Shown here piece after piece: positions 6,486 to 15,807 of a stretch of DNA of 51,036 nucleotides (its first letter is position 1; each line of letters begins with the position of its first letter). The notes below the pieces were generated by a model that had not been told where the DNA came from, made no database searches, and was given only the letters and a program-made list of their open reading frames with translations. The position numbers and the translations under genes were made by a program. This stretch comes from Caldilineaceae bacterium (GTDB lineage Bacteria; Chloroflexota; Anaerolineae; Caldilineales; Caldilineaceae), in contig JAHBVH010000061.1 of NCBI GenBank assembly GCA_019637645.1, forward strand, positions 1-51,036. The letters are read 5' to 3'.

Positions 6486-7010
6486 ATGATAGAAGTCGTA
6501 ATTGCCAGCATCCGAGTGAGCTTGATGTCGCAGAATCGCATTGTTGAACTGCGCGAAGAAGGAGGCGACCGCATCCTGCCCATTTGGATCGGTCCCTTTG
6601 AAGCCGAATCGATTACGCTCCAGTTGCAAGGGGTTGATGTACCACGTCCGCTCACCCATGACCTGCTCAAATCAGTTATCGAAAGTTTGGGTGGGGAAGT
6701 ACTGCATATTTTAATTAGCGGTTTGGAAAAAAGCACCTACTATGCACGGATCGTGCTTGATGTCGATGGCGATACGGTTGAAATTGATAGCCGTCCGAGC
6801 GATGCTATTGCGCTGGCGGTGCGGGTCAATTCGCCCATTTATGTAGCCGATGAAGTCATGGATCAGGCTGGGCTACGCCCCGAAGAAGAGGTCCAACTGA
6901 CCGGCGAAGATACGCCAGTGGGGGCCCAAGAAGCCGCCACCGACGAAGACTTGGGGGCCTTCAAAGACTTTGTCGAAGGGCTTGACCTCGATACGCTCCT
7001 CGGCAAATAA
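6486..7010 (+). CDS. Bifunctional nuclease family protein (BFN, DNase/RNase domain)
   Basis: Member of the DUF151/BFN family, first described as DNase/RNase proteins; the physiological substrate in bacteria is uncertain. The BFN domain spans about residues 1-130: [67 protein letters not shown] and the signature [26 protein letters not shown]. The remaining tail is acidic, Glu/Asp-rich and probably flexible. GGGGGAAGAG precedes the ATG. The gene ends before a terminator-like hairpin and then dnaB, so partial read-through could couple it to replication genes. Confidence 0.9.
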   Translation: MIEVVIASIRVSLMSQNRIVELREEGGDRILPIWIGPFEAESITLQLQGVDVPRPLTHDLLKSVIESLGGEVLHILISGLEKSTYYARIVLDVDGDTVEIDSRPSDAIALAVRVNSPIYVADEVMDQAGLRPEEEVQLTGEDTPVGAQEAATDEDLGAFKDFVEGLDLDTLLGK

Positions 7011-7039
7011 TTTTGTAACAACGCTATATTCTGGCATAT

Positions 7040-7077
7040 CGGCGGCGAAGCTGGGTCCAGCAGCGCCGCCGTTTTTT
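7040..7077 (+). terminator. Intrinsic terminator between the BFN gene and dnaB
   Basis: CGGCGGC and GCCGCCG flank an inner GCTGG/CCAGC stem, followed by TTTTTT (7072-7077). It lies 30 bases after the upstream stop and ends 22 bases before the dnaB start, so it either isolates dnaB or acts as an attenuator. Confidence 0.8.
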
Positions 7078-7098
7078 GTCGCAAATTTTGAAGAGATT

Positions 7099-8457
7099 AT
7101 GAGTGAAATTGAACGCCCAGATCGATCTATACCAGCCAATATAGAAGCCGAGCGCGCCGTGCTGGGCTCCTTAATGATCGATCCCGATGCGATTATTAAA
7201 GTGGCGAATTTTCTACGGCCCGAAGACTTTTTCCGGGAACGCCATGCCTGGCTCTACGAGGCCATGCGCGCCTTAAATGAACGCCGCGAGCCCCTCGATT
7301 TTGTAACCATCGTCGACGAATTAGAGCGGCGCGAGCGGCTCGAAGAGATCGGTGGACCAGCCTATCTGACGGATCTCATTGCCAGCACGCCCACCGCGCT
7401 CTATATTGACCACTATGCCCGTATTGTCGAACGCACAGCCGTCTTGCGACGGCTCATTGCAGCCGCTGGCAAAATTGCCGAATTGGCCTATGATGAAAGC
7501 CAAGAGGTCGATGAAGTCGTTGACCGCGCCGAACAAATTATCTTTGGTATTAGTGAAAATCGGATTCACCGCGATCTAACCCCCATTCGCGCGGTCATGA
7601 CCCATGTGGTCGACCGCATTGACTTTCTCTCGCGCAACCAAGATACGCTCATGGGCGTGCCCACGGGCTTCACCATGCTGGATCGGCTCTTGGGTGGTTT
7701 GCAAAAGAGCGATCTGATTATTTTGGCGGCCAGACCAGGGATGGGGAAAACGAGTCTCTGTCTGAGCATTGCCCAAAATGCCGCCAAACGCCATGCCACG
7801 CGGGTAGCCTTTTTTAGCCTGGAAATGAGCAATGATCAGCTGGTTCAGCGTTTATTAGCCATGGAAACCGGCATCGACAGCCATCGTCTCCGCTTGGGCA
7901 CCATCCATGAAGAAGAGTGGCCGATCTTGCTTGAAGCAGCCAACATGCTGGCGAACACCCACATCTTCATCGACGACACACCAGCCGCTAGTGTCACCGA
8001 CATTCGGACCAAGGCGCGCCGTCTCTATGCCGAAGATGGGTTGGATCTGATCATCATCGACTATATGCAGCTGATGACCGGGCAAAGCAGTGGCCGCAAC
8101 GAAAATCGCCAACAAGAGATCAGCTTTATCAGCCGCTCCCTCAAAACCCTGGCGCGTGAACTGAACGTGCCGGTCATCGCCCTCAGCCAGCTCAGCCGCG
8201 CCGTCGAAAGCCGCTCGGATAAACGGCCCATGCTCTCCGATCTACGCGAAAGTGGCTCGATTGAACAAGACGCGGACGTGGTCCTCTTTATCTATCGTGA
8301 AGATTACTATATTGAAGACACCGACCGCCAAAATATTGCCGATATTCTGGTGACCAAACATCGCCACGGCGCGACGGGCACCGTCAGTCTCTATTTCCGC
8401 AAAGAATTGACCCAGTTCCGCGATTTGGAAATTCAACGAACCGAGCTAGAATATTAG
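7099..8457 (+). CDS. dnaB: Replicative DNA helicase DnaB
   Basis: Hexameric 5'-3' helicase that unwinds the replication fork. The ATG at 7099 is chosen because AAGAG precedes it and [20 protein letters not shown] is a standard DnaB start; the longer frame runs back into the terminator. The protein has 452 residues. The N-terminal domain (about 15-115) includes [10 protein letters not shown] and [13 protein letters not shown]. The RecA-like domain carries [19 protein letters not shown], Walker [24 protein letters not shown], Walker [23 protein letters not shown], and [20 protein letters not shown]. All motifs are intact and there is no intein. Two likely primosome genes follow directly. Confidence 0.97.
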   Translation: MSEIERPDRSIPANIEAERAVLGSLMIDPDAIIKVANFLRPEDFFRERHAWLYEAMRALNERREPLDFVTIVDELERRERLEEIGGPAYLTDLIASTPTALYIDHYARIVERTAVLRRLIAAAGKIAELAYDESQEVDEVVDRAEQIIFGISENRIHRDLTPIRAVMTHVVDRIDFLSRNQDTLMGVPTGFTMLDRLLGGLQKSDLIILAARPGMGKTSLCLSIAQNAAKRHATRVAFFSLEMSNDQLVQRLLAMETGIDSHRLRLGTIHEEEWPILLEAANMLANTHIFIDDTPAASVTDIRTKARRLYAEDGLDLIIIDYMQLMTGQSSGRNENRQQEISFISRSLKTLARELNVPVIALSQLSRAVESRSDKRPMLSDLRESGSIEQDADVVLFIYREDYYIEDTDRQNIADILVTKHRHGATGTVSLYFRKELTQFRDLEIQRTELEY

Positions 8458-8516
8458 GATGCAGAACAAGGGTTGCCGCGGCAGCGCGTAGCAAGAAACC
8501 ATAAGGCAGAGCGTTT

Positions 8517-9272
8517 ATGAAAGCAATGGGATTTGTCGGGTTTCCCGATGTAAAGATGAAGGCCGTGGTGATTCCGGATCTCTTTTTTACCGATCTCCTC
8601 CCCCAAATTGACGATCTGGCTGAACTCAAACTGACACTCCATTGCTTTTGGCTCCTGAATGAACAAAGTGGTGAGTTTCGCTATCTACGCGGCGAAGATC
8701 TACGCCAAGATACTACGTTGCTCCAAAGTCTGGCCTTGGACAATGAACTCCATACGCCGCTCGCTGTTCTTACCCAGGCGCTGGAGCGTGCCGTTGCGCG
8801 GAATACCTTGCTTCGCCTGGAAATTGAATTTCCCGACGCCAATACGCCTGAGCAAATGCTGGTAGAAGATTGGTATTTTATGAATACAGCCAAAGGCCGC
8901 CAGACACTGGCCTTGGTCCGCCAAGGGAAACTCCAAGAGTTGCAATCGGCCATTCCCGAAGAAGCCCGGCTGCGCATTGAACGGCCCAATATCTTTGTGC
9001 TCTTTGAACAGAACATTAACCTGATGACGCCCTTGATCGCCGAGCAACTACGCGATTTGGAGAAAACCTATCCACCGCCCTGGATCGAAGAAGCCTTTGA
9101 CATTGCCGTCAGCCGCAACAAACGTTCACTGCGTTATATTCAGGCCATTCTCAAACGTTGGGAAACCGAAGGGAAGGACGAGACTCAAGATGAAATCGTT
9201 GGCAGCGATGCTCGCTCCCAATCACGGCGCCGGGATCTTCCCGACGAATTCGCCGATGTCATCCTTCGATAA
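8517..9272 (+). CDS. DnaD-like replication initiation protein
   Basis: 251 residues. The C-terminal part (about 165-225) matches the DnaD/DnaB_2 helical domain: [20 protein letters not shown], then [19 protein letters not shown] and [13 protein letters not shown], which carries the diagnostic YIxxILxxW pattern. In Firmicutes such proteins bind DNA and help deliver the helicase during primosome assembly. The N-terminal half ([20 protein letters not shown], then an acidic helical region) looks like the winged-helix-containing form seen in other Chloroflexota. A basic and acidic tail follows. Position after dnaB and overlap with the DnaC-like gene support a primosome role. Confidence 0.85.
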   Translation: MKAMGFVGFPDVKMKAVVIPDLFFTDLLPQIDDLAELKLTLHCFWLLNEQSGEFRYLRGEDLRQDTTLLQSLALDNELHTPLAVLTQALERAVARNTLLRLEIEFPDANTPEQMLVEDWYFMNTAKGRQTLALVRQGKLQELQSAIPEEARLRIERPNIFVLFEQNINLMTPLIAEQLRDLEKTYPPPWIEEAFDIAVSRNKRSLRYIQAILKRWETEGKDETQDEIVGSDARSQSRRRDLPDEFADVILR

Positions 9273-10668
9273 GCCCATGGCTGGTCACCAAGCGGGTGAG
9301 GGGCGTCCCCTAAGTAATCGCCCGACCAACCCGGCCACGCCTTGTCCAATTTGTGGTGGGATCGGCTTCTATGTGCCCGATCTGCCGCTAGGTCACCCCG
9401 ATTTTGGCAAAGCTGTCCTTTGTCAATGTCGCGAACAAGCGCGGCTCGAACGCCAGTTGCGTTCACTCAAGCGAGTGGGCACGTTGGAAATGTTGGATCG
9501 GCTGACCTTTGCCAATTTCATTCCCGAGCCGACCCACCTGTCGCCCGAGAAAGCCCACAATCTACGCCGCGCCTATGAGACCTGCCTCCGCTATGCCCAA
9601 GAAGCCGATGGCTGGCTACTCCTCACCGGCACCTATGGCTGTGGCAAAACCCATCTCGCCGCGGCCATTGCCAATGCGCGCTTGGCCCTGCGCGAACCGG
9701 TGCTCTTTATGGTCGTCCCCGATCTGCTCGATCATCTGCGCTCGGCCTTTACCCCCCAAAGCGAGGTCCGCTACGACGATCTCTTTGAGCAATTGAAAAC
9801 CACACCCTTGCTCATCTTGGACGATCTCGGAGCCCAAAGTAGCACGCCTTGGGCCCAGGAGAAGCTCTTCCAACTGCTCAACCACCGCTACAATGCCCAC
9901 TTGGCAACGGTGGTAACGACCAACCAACGGCTGGAAGACCTCGAGCCGCGGCTACGCAGCCGCTTTTTGGATGTCAGCTTGGTCAATCACTTTGCCATCA
10001 TCGCGTCGGACTTTCGTTCGGGCAGCAACCCGGCCCAAAGCGATCTCAGCTCGTTGGTGTTACACCGCGAGCAAGCCTTTGACAGCTTCCAAGTGCGCCG
10101 CAATAATTTGATGGGTGAGGAACAGATCAATCTCCAGCGGGTCTATGAGGCTTGCCTAACCTATGCAGAGACCCCAACCGGCTGGCTGGTTTTATCCGGC
10201 GTCAATGGCTGTGGCAAAACCCATCTCGCCGCGGCCATTGCCAACTATCAACTAGCCCATGGCCAATATGATGTCATGTTTATCGTCGTGCCCGATCTGC
10301 TCGATCACCTGCGCGCGGCCTTTAGCCCGAACGCTGCCACCTCCTATGATCGTCGGTTTGATGAAATCAAAAAGATTCCCTTGTTGGTCCTCGACGATCT
10401 AGGCACGGAGAGTGCCACGCCCTGGGCGCGCGAAAAGCTTTTCCAGCTACTCAACTATCGCTATAGTGCGCTTCTCCCCACTATCATCACCACCAGCGCC
10501 GAACCCCAGCGCATGGAACCGTGGCTGCGCACTCGGCTCTTTGATGTCAGTCGCTGCCAATTCTGGCAAATTATTGCCCCCGAATACCGGGGGAACCGCC
10601 CCCAACCAGCCCAACGCCCAGCCCCTACGAAAGGGACAACTCGCCCCAGCCGTCCACGCGGTCAATGA
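9190..10668 (+). CDS. DnaC/DnaI-like helicase loader with two AAA+ domains
   Basis: Probable ATP-dependent loader of DnaB. From the ATG at 9190 (AAGGA upstream; overlaps the DnaD-like gene by 83 bases) it has 492 residues. Domains: a four-Cys zinc-finger-like segment (CPIC at 52-55, CQC at 78-80) as in DnaI-type loaders; a first AAA+ module with Walker [10 protein letters not shown] (147-155) and Walker B LLILDDLG (about 207-214); then a second complete module with Walker [10 protein letters not shown] (337-345) and Walker B LLVLDDLG (about 398-405); then a basic Pro-rich tail. Loaders normally have one AAA+ domain of roughly 250-300 residues. The two modules share 40 identical bases at 9635-9674 and 10205-10244. 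An alternative ATG at 9259 lacks a ribosome site. Confidence 0.87.
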   Translation: MKSLAAMLAPNHGAGIFPTNSPMSSFDKPMAGHQAGEGRPLSNRPTNPATPCPICGGIGFYVPDLPLGHPDFGKAVLCQCREQARLERQLRSLKRVGTLEMLDRLTFANFIPEPTHLSPEKAHNLRRAYETCLRYAQEADGWLLLTGTYGCGKTHLAAAIANARLALREPVLFMVVPDLLDHLRSAFTPQSEVRYDDLFEQLKTTPLLILDDLGAQSSTPWAQEKLFQLLNHRYNAHLATVVTTNQRLEDLEPRLRSRFLDVSLVNHFAIIASDFRSGSNPAQSDLSSLVLHREQAFDSFQVRRNNLMGEEQINLQRVYEACLTYAETPTGWLVLSGVNGCGKTHLAAAIANYQLAHGQYDVMFIVVPDLLDHLRAAFSPNAATSYDRRFDEIKKIPLLVLDDLGTESATPWAREKLFQLLNYRYSALLPTIITTSAEPQRMEPWLRTRLFDVSRCQFWQIIAPEYRGNRPQPAQRPAPTKGTTRPSRPRGQ

Positions 10669-10719
10669 CTAGGGGAATGAGAGCAAACTAGACCTACAGG
10701 TTTTCATAGAGAAAGTAAA

Positions 10720-10771
10720 TCGGTAACCACTTTGGCTGGGTCATGGACCCGGCTGAAGCTTCTTTTACCGA
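10720..10771 (+). other. Nested hairpin in the leader of the SH3 lipoprotein gene
   Basis: TCGGTAA (10720-10726) pairs with TTACCGA (10765-10771), enclosing GCTGGGTC-ATG-GACCCGGC (10735-10753). The 287-base intergenic region otherwise shows no clear signal. It could be the end of the replication transcript or a structured leader; no known riboswitch was recognised. Confidence 0.35.
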
Positions 10772-10955
10772 ATTCAATGGTTAATTCTTTATAAAAACCG
10801 GTCAGGTCTCCAGTGTGCAAGGATGCCCGCTCTTTGTTTGCACCCTACCACAGTTTGGCAACTTTCGGAACACCGAGTAAACTAAGCTCGTCTAGAAAAT
10901 AAAAGTGGCTTTGGCATTTTCTGACCTGTAGAGAGGACGAGAGGTATAAGGAGCA

Positions 10956-11945
10956 ATGAAGCATTTGCAACGATTTTCCACCTGGCGCATCATCGGTTGT
11001 CTGGTCGTCATGCTACTATTAGCAGGCTGTCCCCAAACCAATGAGCCCGCGCCCCTGCCGCCCACCCGAACCCCAATGCCAACCTTTACGGCAACGCCGG
11101 AAGGACCCGTTGTTGACGTTGCGGCCACCGAAGCAGCCCTAGCCGCCGCGGCCACCAACGCGGCCGTAGAACCACCAACGGCCGCACCTACAGAAGCACC
11201 AGCGGAAGCACCCACCGCCGCCGAGCCAACCGCCACGCCGACGCCCGACGCCGCCGTGGCCACCGTGAGCCAAGCGATCAATGTACGCGGTGGGCCTGGG
11301 ACCAATTATCAAATTATTGGTGCGGCCCAACCAGGCACGCAATTTACCATTCTCGGCAAAGACCCAACCGGGGCTTGGTGGCAGGTCAATTACAATGGTC
11401 AAAATGGCTGGCTCTTTGGGCAATTAGTCAATGCCCAAAATACTGGCGCGGTGCCAGTGGCCCAGAATATTCCGGCCCCGCCACCACCAACGGCCACGCC
11501 GATCCCCCAGCCAACCCAACCACCGGCCCAACCCACACAGGCCCCACCAGCGCAACAACCAACCGCCGCACCACCACCAGCGGCAAACTATAAATTTAAT
11601 GTTGTGGTGGTGGGCAAGTGTGAACGACAGCCCGCGGGGAACTGGTTCGAAGGCAGAACCTATATTGGTGGTCAACCCGCCAATGGCTATAAGGTCGTCT
11701 TTAGCTACGCACCCGATGCCGCGCCGATTACCGCACCGGTGATCTCGGGTCCCCATCCTGGCTACCCCGGCTGGAACACGGGCTATTATAGCCACATTAT
11801 CAATGCCACCGGCCCCAAACCAGGCACTTGGTATGTCTGGATTGTCGATGATAGTGGCAACCGCATCTCCGAAATTGGGAATTGGACGAGCACCGGCCCC
11901 GGTGAAGGGTGCAACCAAGCGGTCGTGGACTTTGACAGCCGGTAA
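10956..11945 (+). CDS. Lipoprotein with bacterial SH3 domain
   Basis: Exported lipoprotein: MKHLQRFSTWRIIGCLVVML followed by the lipobox LLAGC, with lipidation at Cys25. A long Ala/Pro/Thr linker (about 30-105) leads to an SH3b domain (VSQAINVRGGPGTNYQIIG, TQFTILGKDPTGAWWQV, GQNGWLFGQLV; about 105-165), a fold often used to bind cell-wall peptides. A second low-complexity PTQPPAQPTQ linker leads to a C-terminal beta-rich module of about 110 residues (VVVGKCERQPAGNWFEG, PGTWYVWIVDDSGNRIS) seen in other Chloroflexota lipoproteins but without an assigned function. AAGGAGC precedes the ATG. It heads a run of three envelope-related genes. Confidence 0.88.
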   Translation: MKHLQRFSTWRIIGCLVVMLLLAGCPQTNEPAPLPPTRTPMPTFTATPEGPVVDVAATEAALAAAATNAAVEPPTAAPTEAPAEAPTAAEPTATPTPDAAVATVSQAINVRGGPGTNYQIIGAAQPGTQFTILGKDPTGAWWQVNYNGQNGWLFGQLVNAQNTGAVPVAQNIPAPPPPTATPIPQPTQPPAQPTQAPPAQQPTAAPPPAANYKFNVVVVGKCERQPAGNWFEGRTYIGGQPANGYKVVFSYAPDAAPITAPVISGPHPGYPGWNTGYYSHIINATGPKPGTWYVWIVDDSGNRISEIGNWTSTGPGEGCNQAVVDFDSR

Positions 11946-11954
11946 CGTCCCTTC

Positions 11955-13238
11955 ATGCCGCGCTTGACCATCGCCCTTCGTCAAACGATTGCTCTGGGGG
12001 TCAGCCTGCTCATTTTGGGTGGGCTGACTTTTTTCAGCCTGCGCCTATCGCCGGTCCGCGCTTGGCTGTGGCAGCAGACCGGTGAGGAGCAATGGGCCGC
12101 CCAACTCAAAGGCGCTACCGATCTCGCCGCGGATTGGGTACGCCCGCGTTTGGCCCTAGCGCCTACCGCGGTGGAGCGTACCCCGGCCATTTCGCCCTTT
12201 GGTATCAATGTCTTCTTAGAACAAGAAGTGGAACCGGCGAAACGGGAGCTAGCCGTACAGCTCGCCGCGGCCGCCGGTTTTCGCTGGCTACGCCAAGAGT
12301 TTACTTGGGAAGATATTGAAATCCACGGCAAAGGCGACTTTGAAGATCGCCGCCATCTGCCTTATCGCTCGGCCTGGGACAAATACGATCAGATCGTCGC
12401 CCTGGCCGAACAATACAATATGGCGATGATCGTCCGCCTGAGCAATCCCCCCACGTGGACACGCGCCCTGACCGACACCGTTGGCACCTACGCACCCCCG
12501 GATGATGTGCAGGACTTTGCTGATTTTGTTGGTGCCGTGGTAGAGCGCTACCGAGGCCGGATTCACTACTACCAACTCTGGAATGAACCCAATATCTACC
12601 CAGAATGGGGTGTTTATCCCATCAGCCCCGAAGCCTATACGCAATTGCTCAAAGCGGGCGCAACCGCGGCGCGCGCCGCCGACCCCAATGTAACGATCAT
12701 TGCGGGGGCACTCGCGGCGACCATTGAGCTTTCGCCCAACGCTGCCGCTGGGCAGAACAATCTCAGCGATCTGATCTTCCTCCAGCGCATGTACGATGCA
12801 GGCGCCGCGCCTTATTTTGATGTGGTTGCCATGCAAGGCTATGGCCTGTGGAGTGGTCCCACCGATCGGCGCCTGCATCCACGGGTGCTTAACATTGCCC
12901 ATCATCAATTTATCCGTGATCTCATGGTGCAAAATGGCGACGCGCACAAGCCCATCTGGCTGGCTGAAATGAACTGGAATGCTGCCCCGCCCGGGGTCAA
13001 CCCAGTTTATGGTCAAGTAACCGAAGCCCAACAAGCGCGCTACTTGCCCTTGGCCTATGCGCGCCTCCAAGCCGAGTGGCCGTGGATCGAGGTTGCCAAT
13101 ACCTGGTATTTGAAACGCGCGACGGATGAGTGGGAAGCCGCCCAACGCCCCGAAGCCTACTTTCGCCTTCTCCGCCCCGACTTTACGCCGTTGCCCGTCT
13201 ACGACGCCATGCAACAGTACTTACAGAGCCAACCCTGA
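11955..13238 (+). CDS. GH-A clan glycoside hydrolase-like protein, membrane-anchored
   Basis: N-terminal anchor (TIALGVSLLILGGLTFFSLR, about 11-30), then a TIM-barrel-like domain with GH-A hallmarks. Probable acid/base Glu211 in QLWNEPN, probable nucleophile Glu338 in IWLAEMNW, the early strand SPFGINVFLEQE and substrate-loop RLSNPPTWTR. Resembles GH39/GH5-related proteins; substrate unknown. Being anchored outside the membrane, it may act on envelope or environmental polysaccharide. The gene starts ten bases after the lipoprotein stop and ends nine bases before the GT-C gene, so the three are probably one operon. The TCCCTTC spacer gives no good ribosome site, which suggests coupling to the upstream gene. 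Confidence 0.8.
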   Translation: MPRLTIALRQTIALGVSLLILGGLTFFSLRLSPVRAWLWQQTGEEQWAAQLKGATDLAADWVRPRLALAPTAVERTPAISPFGINVFLEQEVEPAKRELAVQLAAAAGFRWLRQEFTWEDIEIHGKGDFEDRRHLPYRSAWDKYDQIVALAEQYNMAMIVRLSNPPTWTRALTDTVGTYAPPDDVQDFADFVGAVVERYRGRIHYYQLWNEPNIYPEWGVYPISPEAYTQLLKAGATAARAADPNVTIIAGALAATIELSPNAAAGQNNLSDLIFLQRMYDAGAAPYFDVVAMQGYGLWSGPTDRRLHPRVLNIAHHQFIRDLMVQNGDAHKPIWLAEMNWNAAPPGVNPVYGQVTEAQQARYLPLAYARLQAEWPWIEVANTWYLKRATDEWEAAQRPEAYFRLLRPDFTPLPVYDAMQQYLQSQP

Positions 13239-13246
13239 GGATAGCT

Positions 13247-15601
13247 ATGGATCGATCTGCGGTTGCCCCACGCCGGTCAGTTGACCAGGAAAAGCTGCTG
13301 CTGGCGCTTATTCTCTTGCTGGCCCTAGGGCTGCGCTTCTATCAGTTGGCGGGCTCCAGCTTGTGGAGCGATGAGGGCAACACATGGGCTTTGGTGGCGC
13401 GCTCCTTTGGGCAGATTGCCCGCGCGGCCGCGGCCGATATTCATCCCCCCGGCTATTATTGGCTGCTCAAAGGGTGGACGGCGCTGGTGGGCAGCGACGC
13501 CTGGGGCATGCGCAGCTTCTCCGCGGTGGCAGGTACCCTGCTTGTTTATCTGGTCTACGGCCTGGGCCGCCAACTGGAACGGGCACTGGGTATGCCACGG
13601 GTCGCCTTGGTGGCCGCCTTGGTGGCCGCGCTCAATCCCTTCCTCATCTACTATAGCCAGGAAGCACGCATGTATCAGCTCCTGGCCCTGGCGAGTGCCG
13701 GTCTGGTATGGGCGCTCATCCGCTGGCAAGAAGCAGACCCGCCCAAGCGGGTTGCCCCAGCCATCCTGTACGTTGGCTGGGGCATTGTTGGTTTATGGAC
13801 CCACTATGCTTTTCCTGTGGTTTTGGGGGCGGCAGGAGTGGGCTTTTTGCTTACCCTCCTATCACCCACATCTCCACCAGCGGCAACACAACCACCGAGC
13901 CGCTGGCAGCGCTTTTGGCCCTTTGTTGGGCTAAATGCCCTGATCTTGTTGGCGTACCTGCCCTGGCTACCCACCGCCATTGCTCGAGTCCTTCAATGGC
14001 CGAAAGGGGGAATCGCTACGCCCTTTCTCACCGGCCTGGAGCTGACCTTCCATAGCTTGGTCTTTGGCCCGTTGCGGAGCTTGCCAGCCGTACAACAGCC
14101 GTGGCTCTGGGGTGCATTGTTGCTGCCGCTCCTTGGGTTGGTTAGCCAGTGGCGTCAACGCCGGCTTTGGTTGATCGGCGTTTGGTGGCTAGCGCCATTG
14201 CTGCTGATGTTTGGGCTGGGGCTCTTTAGCGACGCCTTTCTGAAATTTCTCTTGGTGGCGTCACCCGCGTGGATCCTGTTAACCGCGGTGGGGGTATGCA
14301 CGTTGCCAGGACGCCGCTTTTGGCAAGCGGGTCTGGTTGGGGCAGCGCTCCTCTTGGCCGGGTTAACGCTGCCAACCTATTACACTTCCCCTACCGTACG
14401 CGACAATTATGCGGGCATTGCGGCCTATCTCCAGGCCACTGCCGATCCCACCACAGCGCTGGTGGTGCTTGATGCACCAGGCCAACAAGAAGTGTGGCGC
14501 TATTATGACCCAGGCGTGCCCATCATAGCCCTCCCCCAAGAACGCCCCCCGAACCGAGAAGCAACCCTGGCTACACTTAGCCATGCTGTGGCCGATCGCA
14601 CTACCATTTACGCCCTCTTTTGGGCCACGGATGAGGCCGATCCTGACGGACTGGTGGAGGGCTGGTTGGCCCAAGAAACCTTTCAGGGCTTGTTTAGCTG
14701 GCAAGGCAATGTCCGTTTTGTCACCTATGCGCGCCCGGCCAATCTCCACTGCACCCTCTTGCCCACAGGGCTTCCCACTGGGGCGCTCTTTGGCGAAAGT
14801 ATCCAGTTACAAGCCCTTTGTCAGCCCGCGGTGGTGCAGCAGGTGGCGAGTGGAACGGTCGCTTTGGTGGGGCTACAGTGGCAAAGCCGCGTCCCTTTAC
14901 ACCAACGCTATCAGGTCACCGTCCAAGTGCTTGACGCGCAGAATCGTGTCCTTGCCCAGCATGACAGTGAACCGGCTGGGGGCTCGCTCCCCACGGATCA
15001 GTGGCCGGTTGGGGAGACCATTCATGATAATCATGGGATCTTCATTCCGCCAGGCACACCGCCGGGCAGCTATCGGCTCTTAACGGCCCTCTATGATCGC
15101 AATTCGGGCGAACGCCTACGGCTAGCGAGTGGTGAGGATGCGCTCATGCTTGGTGATTTACAAGTTATTCGCCCAACGATTGCCTTTCCCCCAGCATTGC
15201 TCGATCTCGCCCACACGGTCAACCGTGCCCTTGGCCCCATCACTTTGGTGGGCTATGATGCCTACCGCAAAGGGATGGGGCATACACCGGAGACACCGTT
15301 AGCGGCGGGCGATGTGGTGGAGTTCACATTTTACTGGCAGGCGCCCGCACCATTGCCCGCGGATTGGCCAGCTGCCGCAAGCTATACCTTGACCCTTGGC
15401 GACCAAAGCCTCACCCAGCCCTTGGCAGGGGAGGCTTATCCCACCAGCCACTGGCAAGCCGGTGAGTTGGTTCGCAGCAAAGCCGAACTCCGCTACACTG
15501 GTGAACAATACCGGCCACGGCTGCAAAGCGATACCGATAGCCTCACCCTTGCGCCGCTGCCCGGTGCCCCCTGGTGGTACGCGGTTCTGATGGGGAAATA
15601 G
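13247..15601 (+). CDS. GT-C family membrane glycosyltransferase (ArnT/PMT-like)
   Basis: 784 residues from the ATG at 13247 (GAGGATAGCT upstream). Integral membrane transferase that would use a polyprenyl-phosphate sugar donor. N-terminal features of the PMT_2/GT39-like group: LRFYQLAGSSLWSDEGNTW with the acidic pair in the first extracytoplasmic loop, then DIHPPGYYWLLKGW, and FLIYYSQEARMY. About ten to twelve hydrophobic segments fill residues 20-420. The C-terminal half (about 520-784) is a soluble, beta-rich extracytoplasmic domain, with repeated patterns such as GVALQWQSRVPLHQRYQVTV-like strands, probably involved in acceptor binding. Acceptor unknown. Operon with the GH-like gene upstream. 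Confidence 0.8.
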   Translation: MDRSAVAPRRSVDQEKLLLALILLLALGLRFYQLAGSSLWSDEGNTWALVARSFGQIARAAAADIHPPGYYWLLKGWTALVGSDAWGMRSFSAVAGTLLVYLVYGLGRQLERALGMPRVALVAALVAALNPFLIYYSQEARMYQLLALASAGLVWALIRWQEADPPKRVAPAILYVGWGIVGLWTHYAFPVVLGAAGVGFLLTLLSPTSPPAATQPPSRWQRFWPFVGLNALILLAYLPWLPTAIARVLQWPKGGIATPFLTGLELTFHSLVFGPLRSLPAVQQPWLWGALLLPLLGLVSQWRQRRLWLIGVWWLAPLLLMFGLGLFSDAFLKFLLVASPAWILLTAVGVCTLPGRRFWQAGLVGAALLLAGLTLPTYYTSPTVRDNYAGIAAYLQATADPTTALVVLDAPGQQEVWRYYDPGVPIIALPQERPPNREATLATLSHAVADRTTIYALFWATDEADPDGLVEGWLAQETFQGLFSWQGNVRFVTYARPANLHCTLLPTGLPTGALFGESIQLQALCQPAVVQQVASGTVALVGLQWQSRVPLHQRYQVTVQVLDAQNRVLAQHDSEPAGGSLPTDQWPVGETIHDNHGIFIPPGTPPGSYRLLTALYDRNSGERLRLASGEDALMLGDLQVIRPTIAFPPALLDLAHTVNRALGPITLVGYDAYRKGMGHTPETPLAAGDVVEFTFYWQAPAPLPADWPAAASYTLTLGDQSLTQPLAGEAYPTSHWQAGELVRSKAELRYTGEQYRPRLQSDTDSLTLAPLPGAPWWYAVLMGK

Positions 15602-15622
15602 GATGCGCGCCCCAAGGGCACC

Positions 15623-15650
15623 CGCCACGGAGCAGTGCGGATCCGTGGCG
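15623..15650. terminator. Hairpin after the glycosyltransferase gene
   Basis: CGCCACGGA (15623-15631) and TCCGTGGCG (15642-15650) form a perfect 9-bp stem with a 10-base loop, 21 bases past the stop codon. It lacks a T run, so it may be Rho-assisted or serve mRNA stability. Confidence 0.45.
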
Positions 15651-15691
15651 CGCAAAAGGATTATAGGCTACGCATGTCAAGCCTATTCAGT

Positions 15692-15720
15692 TTGACATAG
15701 TACTATGTTTGTTATAGCAT
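15692..15720 (+). promoter_or_regulatory. Promoter with overlapping palindromic operator for the HxlR gene
   Basis: A consensus TTGACA at 15692-15697 is followed by a weak -10 (TATAGCAT region, 15713-15720). The perfect 12-base palindrome CATAGTACTATG (15696-15707) overlaps the -35 box and lies about 100 bases before the regulator start. HxlR proteins bind such palindromes as dimers, so autoregulation is likely. Confidence 0.5.
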
Positions 15721-15807
15721 AGCAGAGGAAGCGACCGATGCTGTATCGCAGCAACGGTGGGTAGCATCGGTTATGCCGCTATGGACTACCTAGAGAGGCG
15801 GTAGGGG

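Noticed and set aside
6970..7098. 43-codon N-terminal extension of DnaB
   Set aside because: It runs through the terminator at 7040-7077 and out of the BFN gene; the ATG at 7099 gives the standard DnaB N-terminus.
13130..13246. Upstream extension of the GT-C glycosyltransferase
   Set aside because: It overlaps the GH-like gene in another frame; GAGGATAGCT directly before the ATG at 13247 marks the real start.
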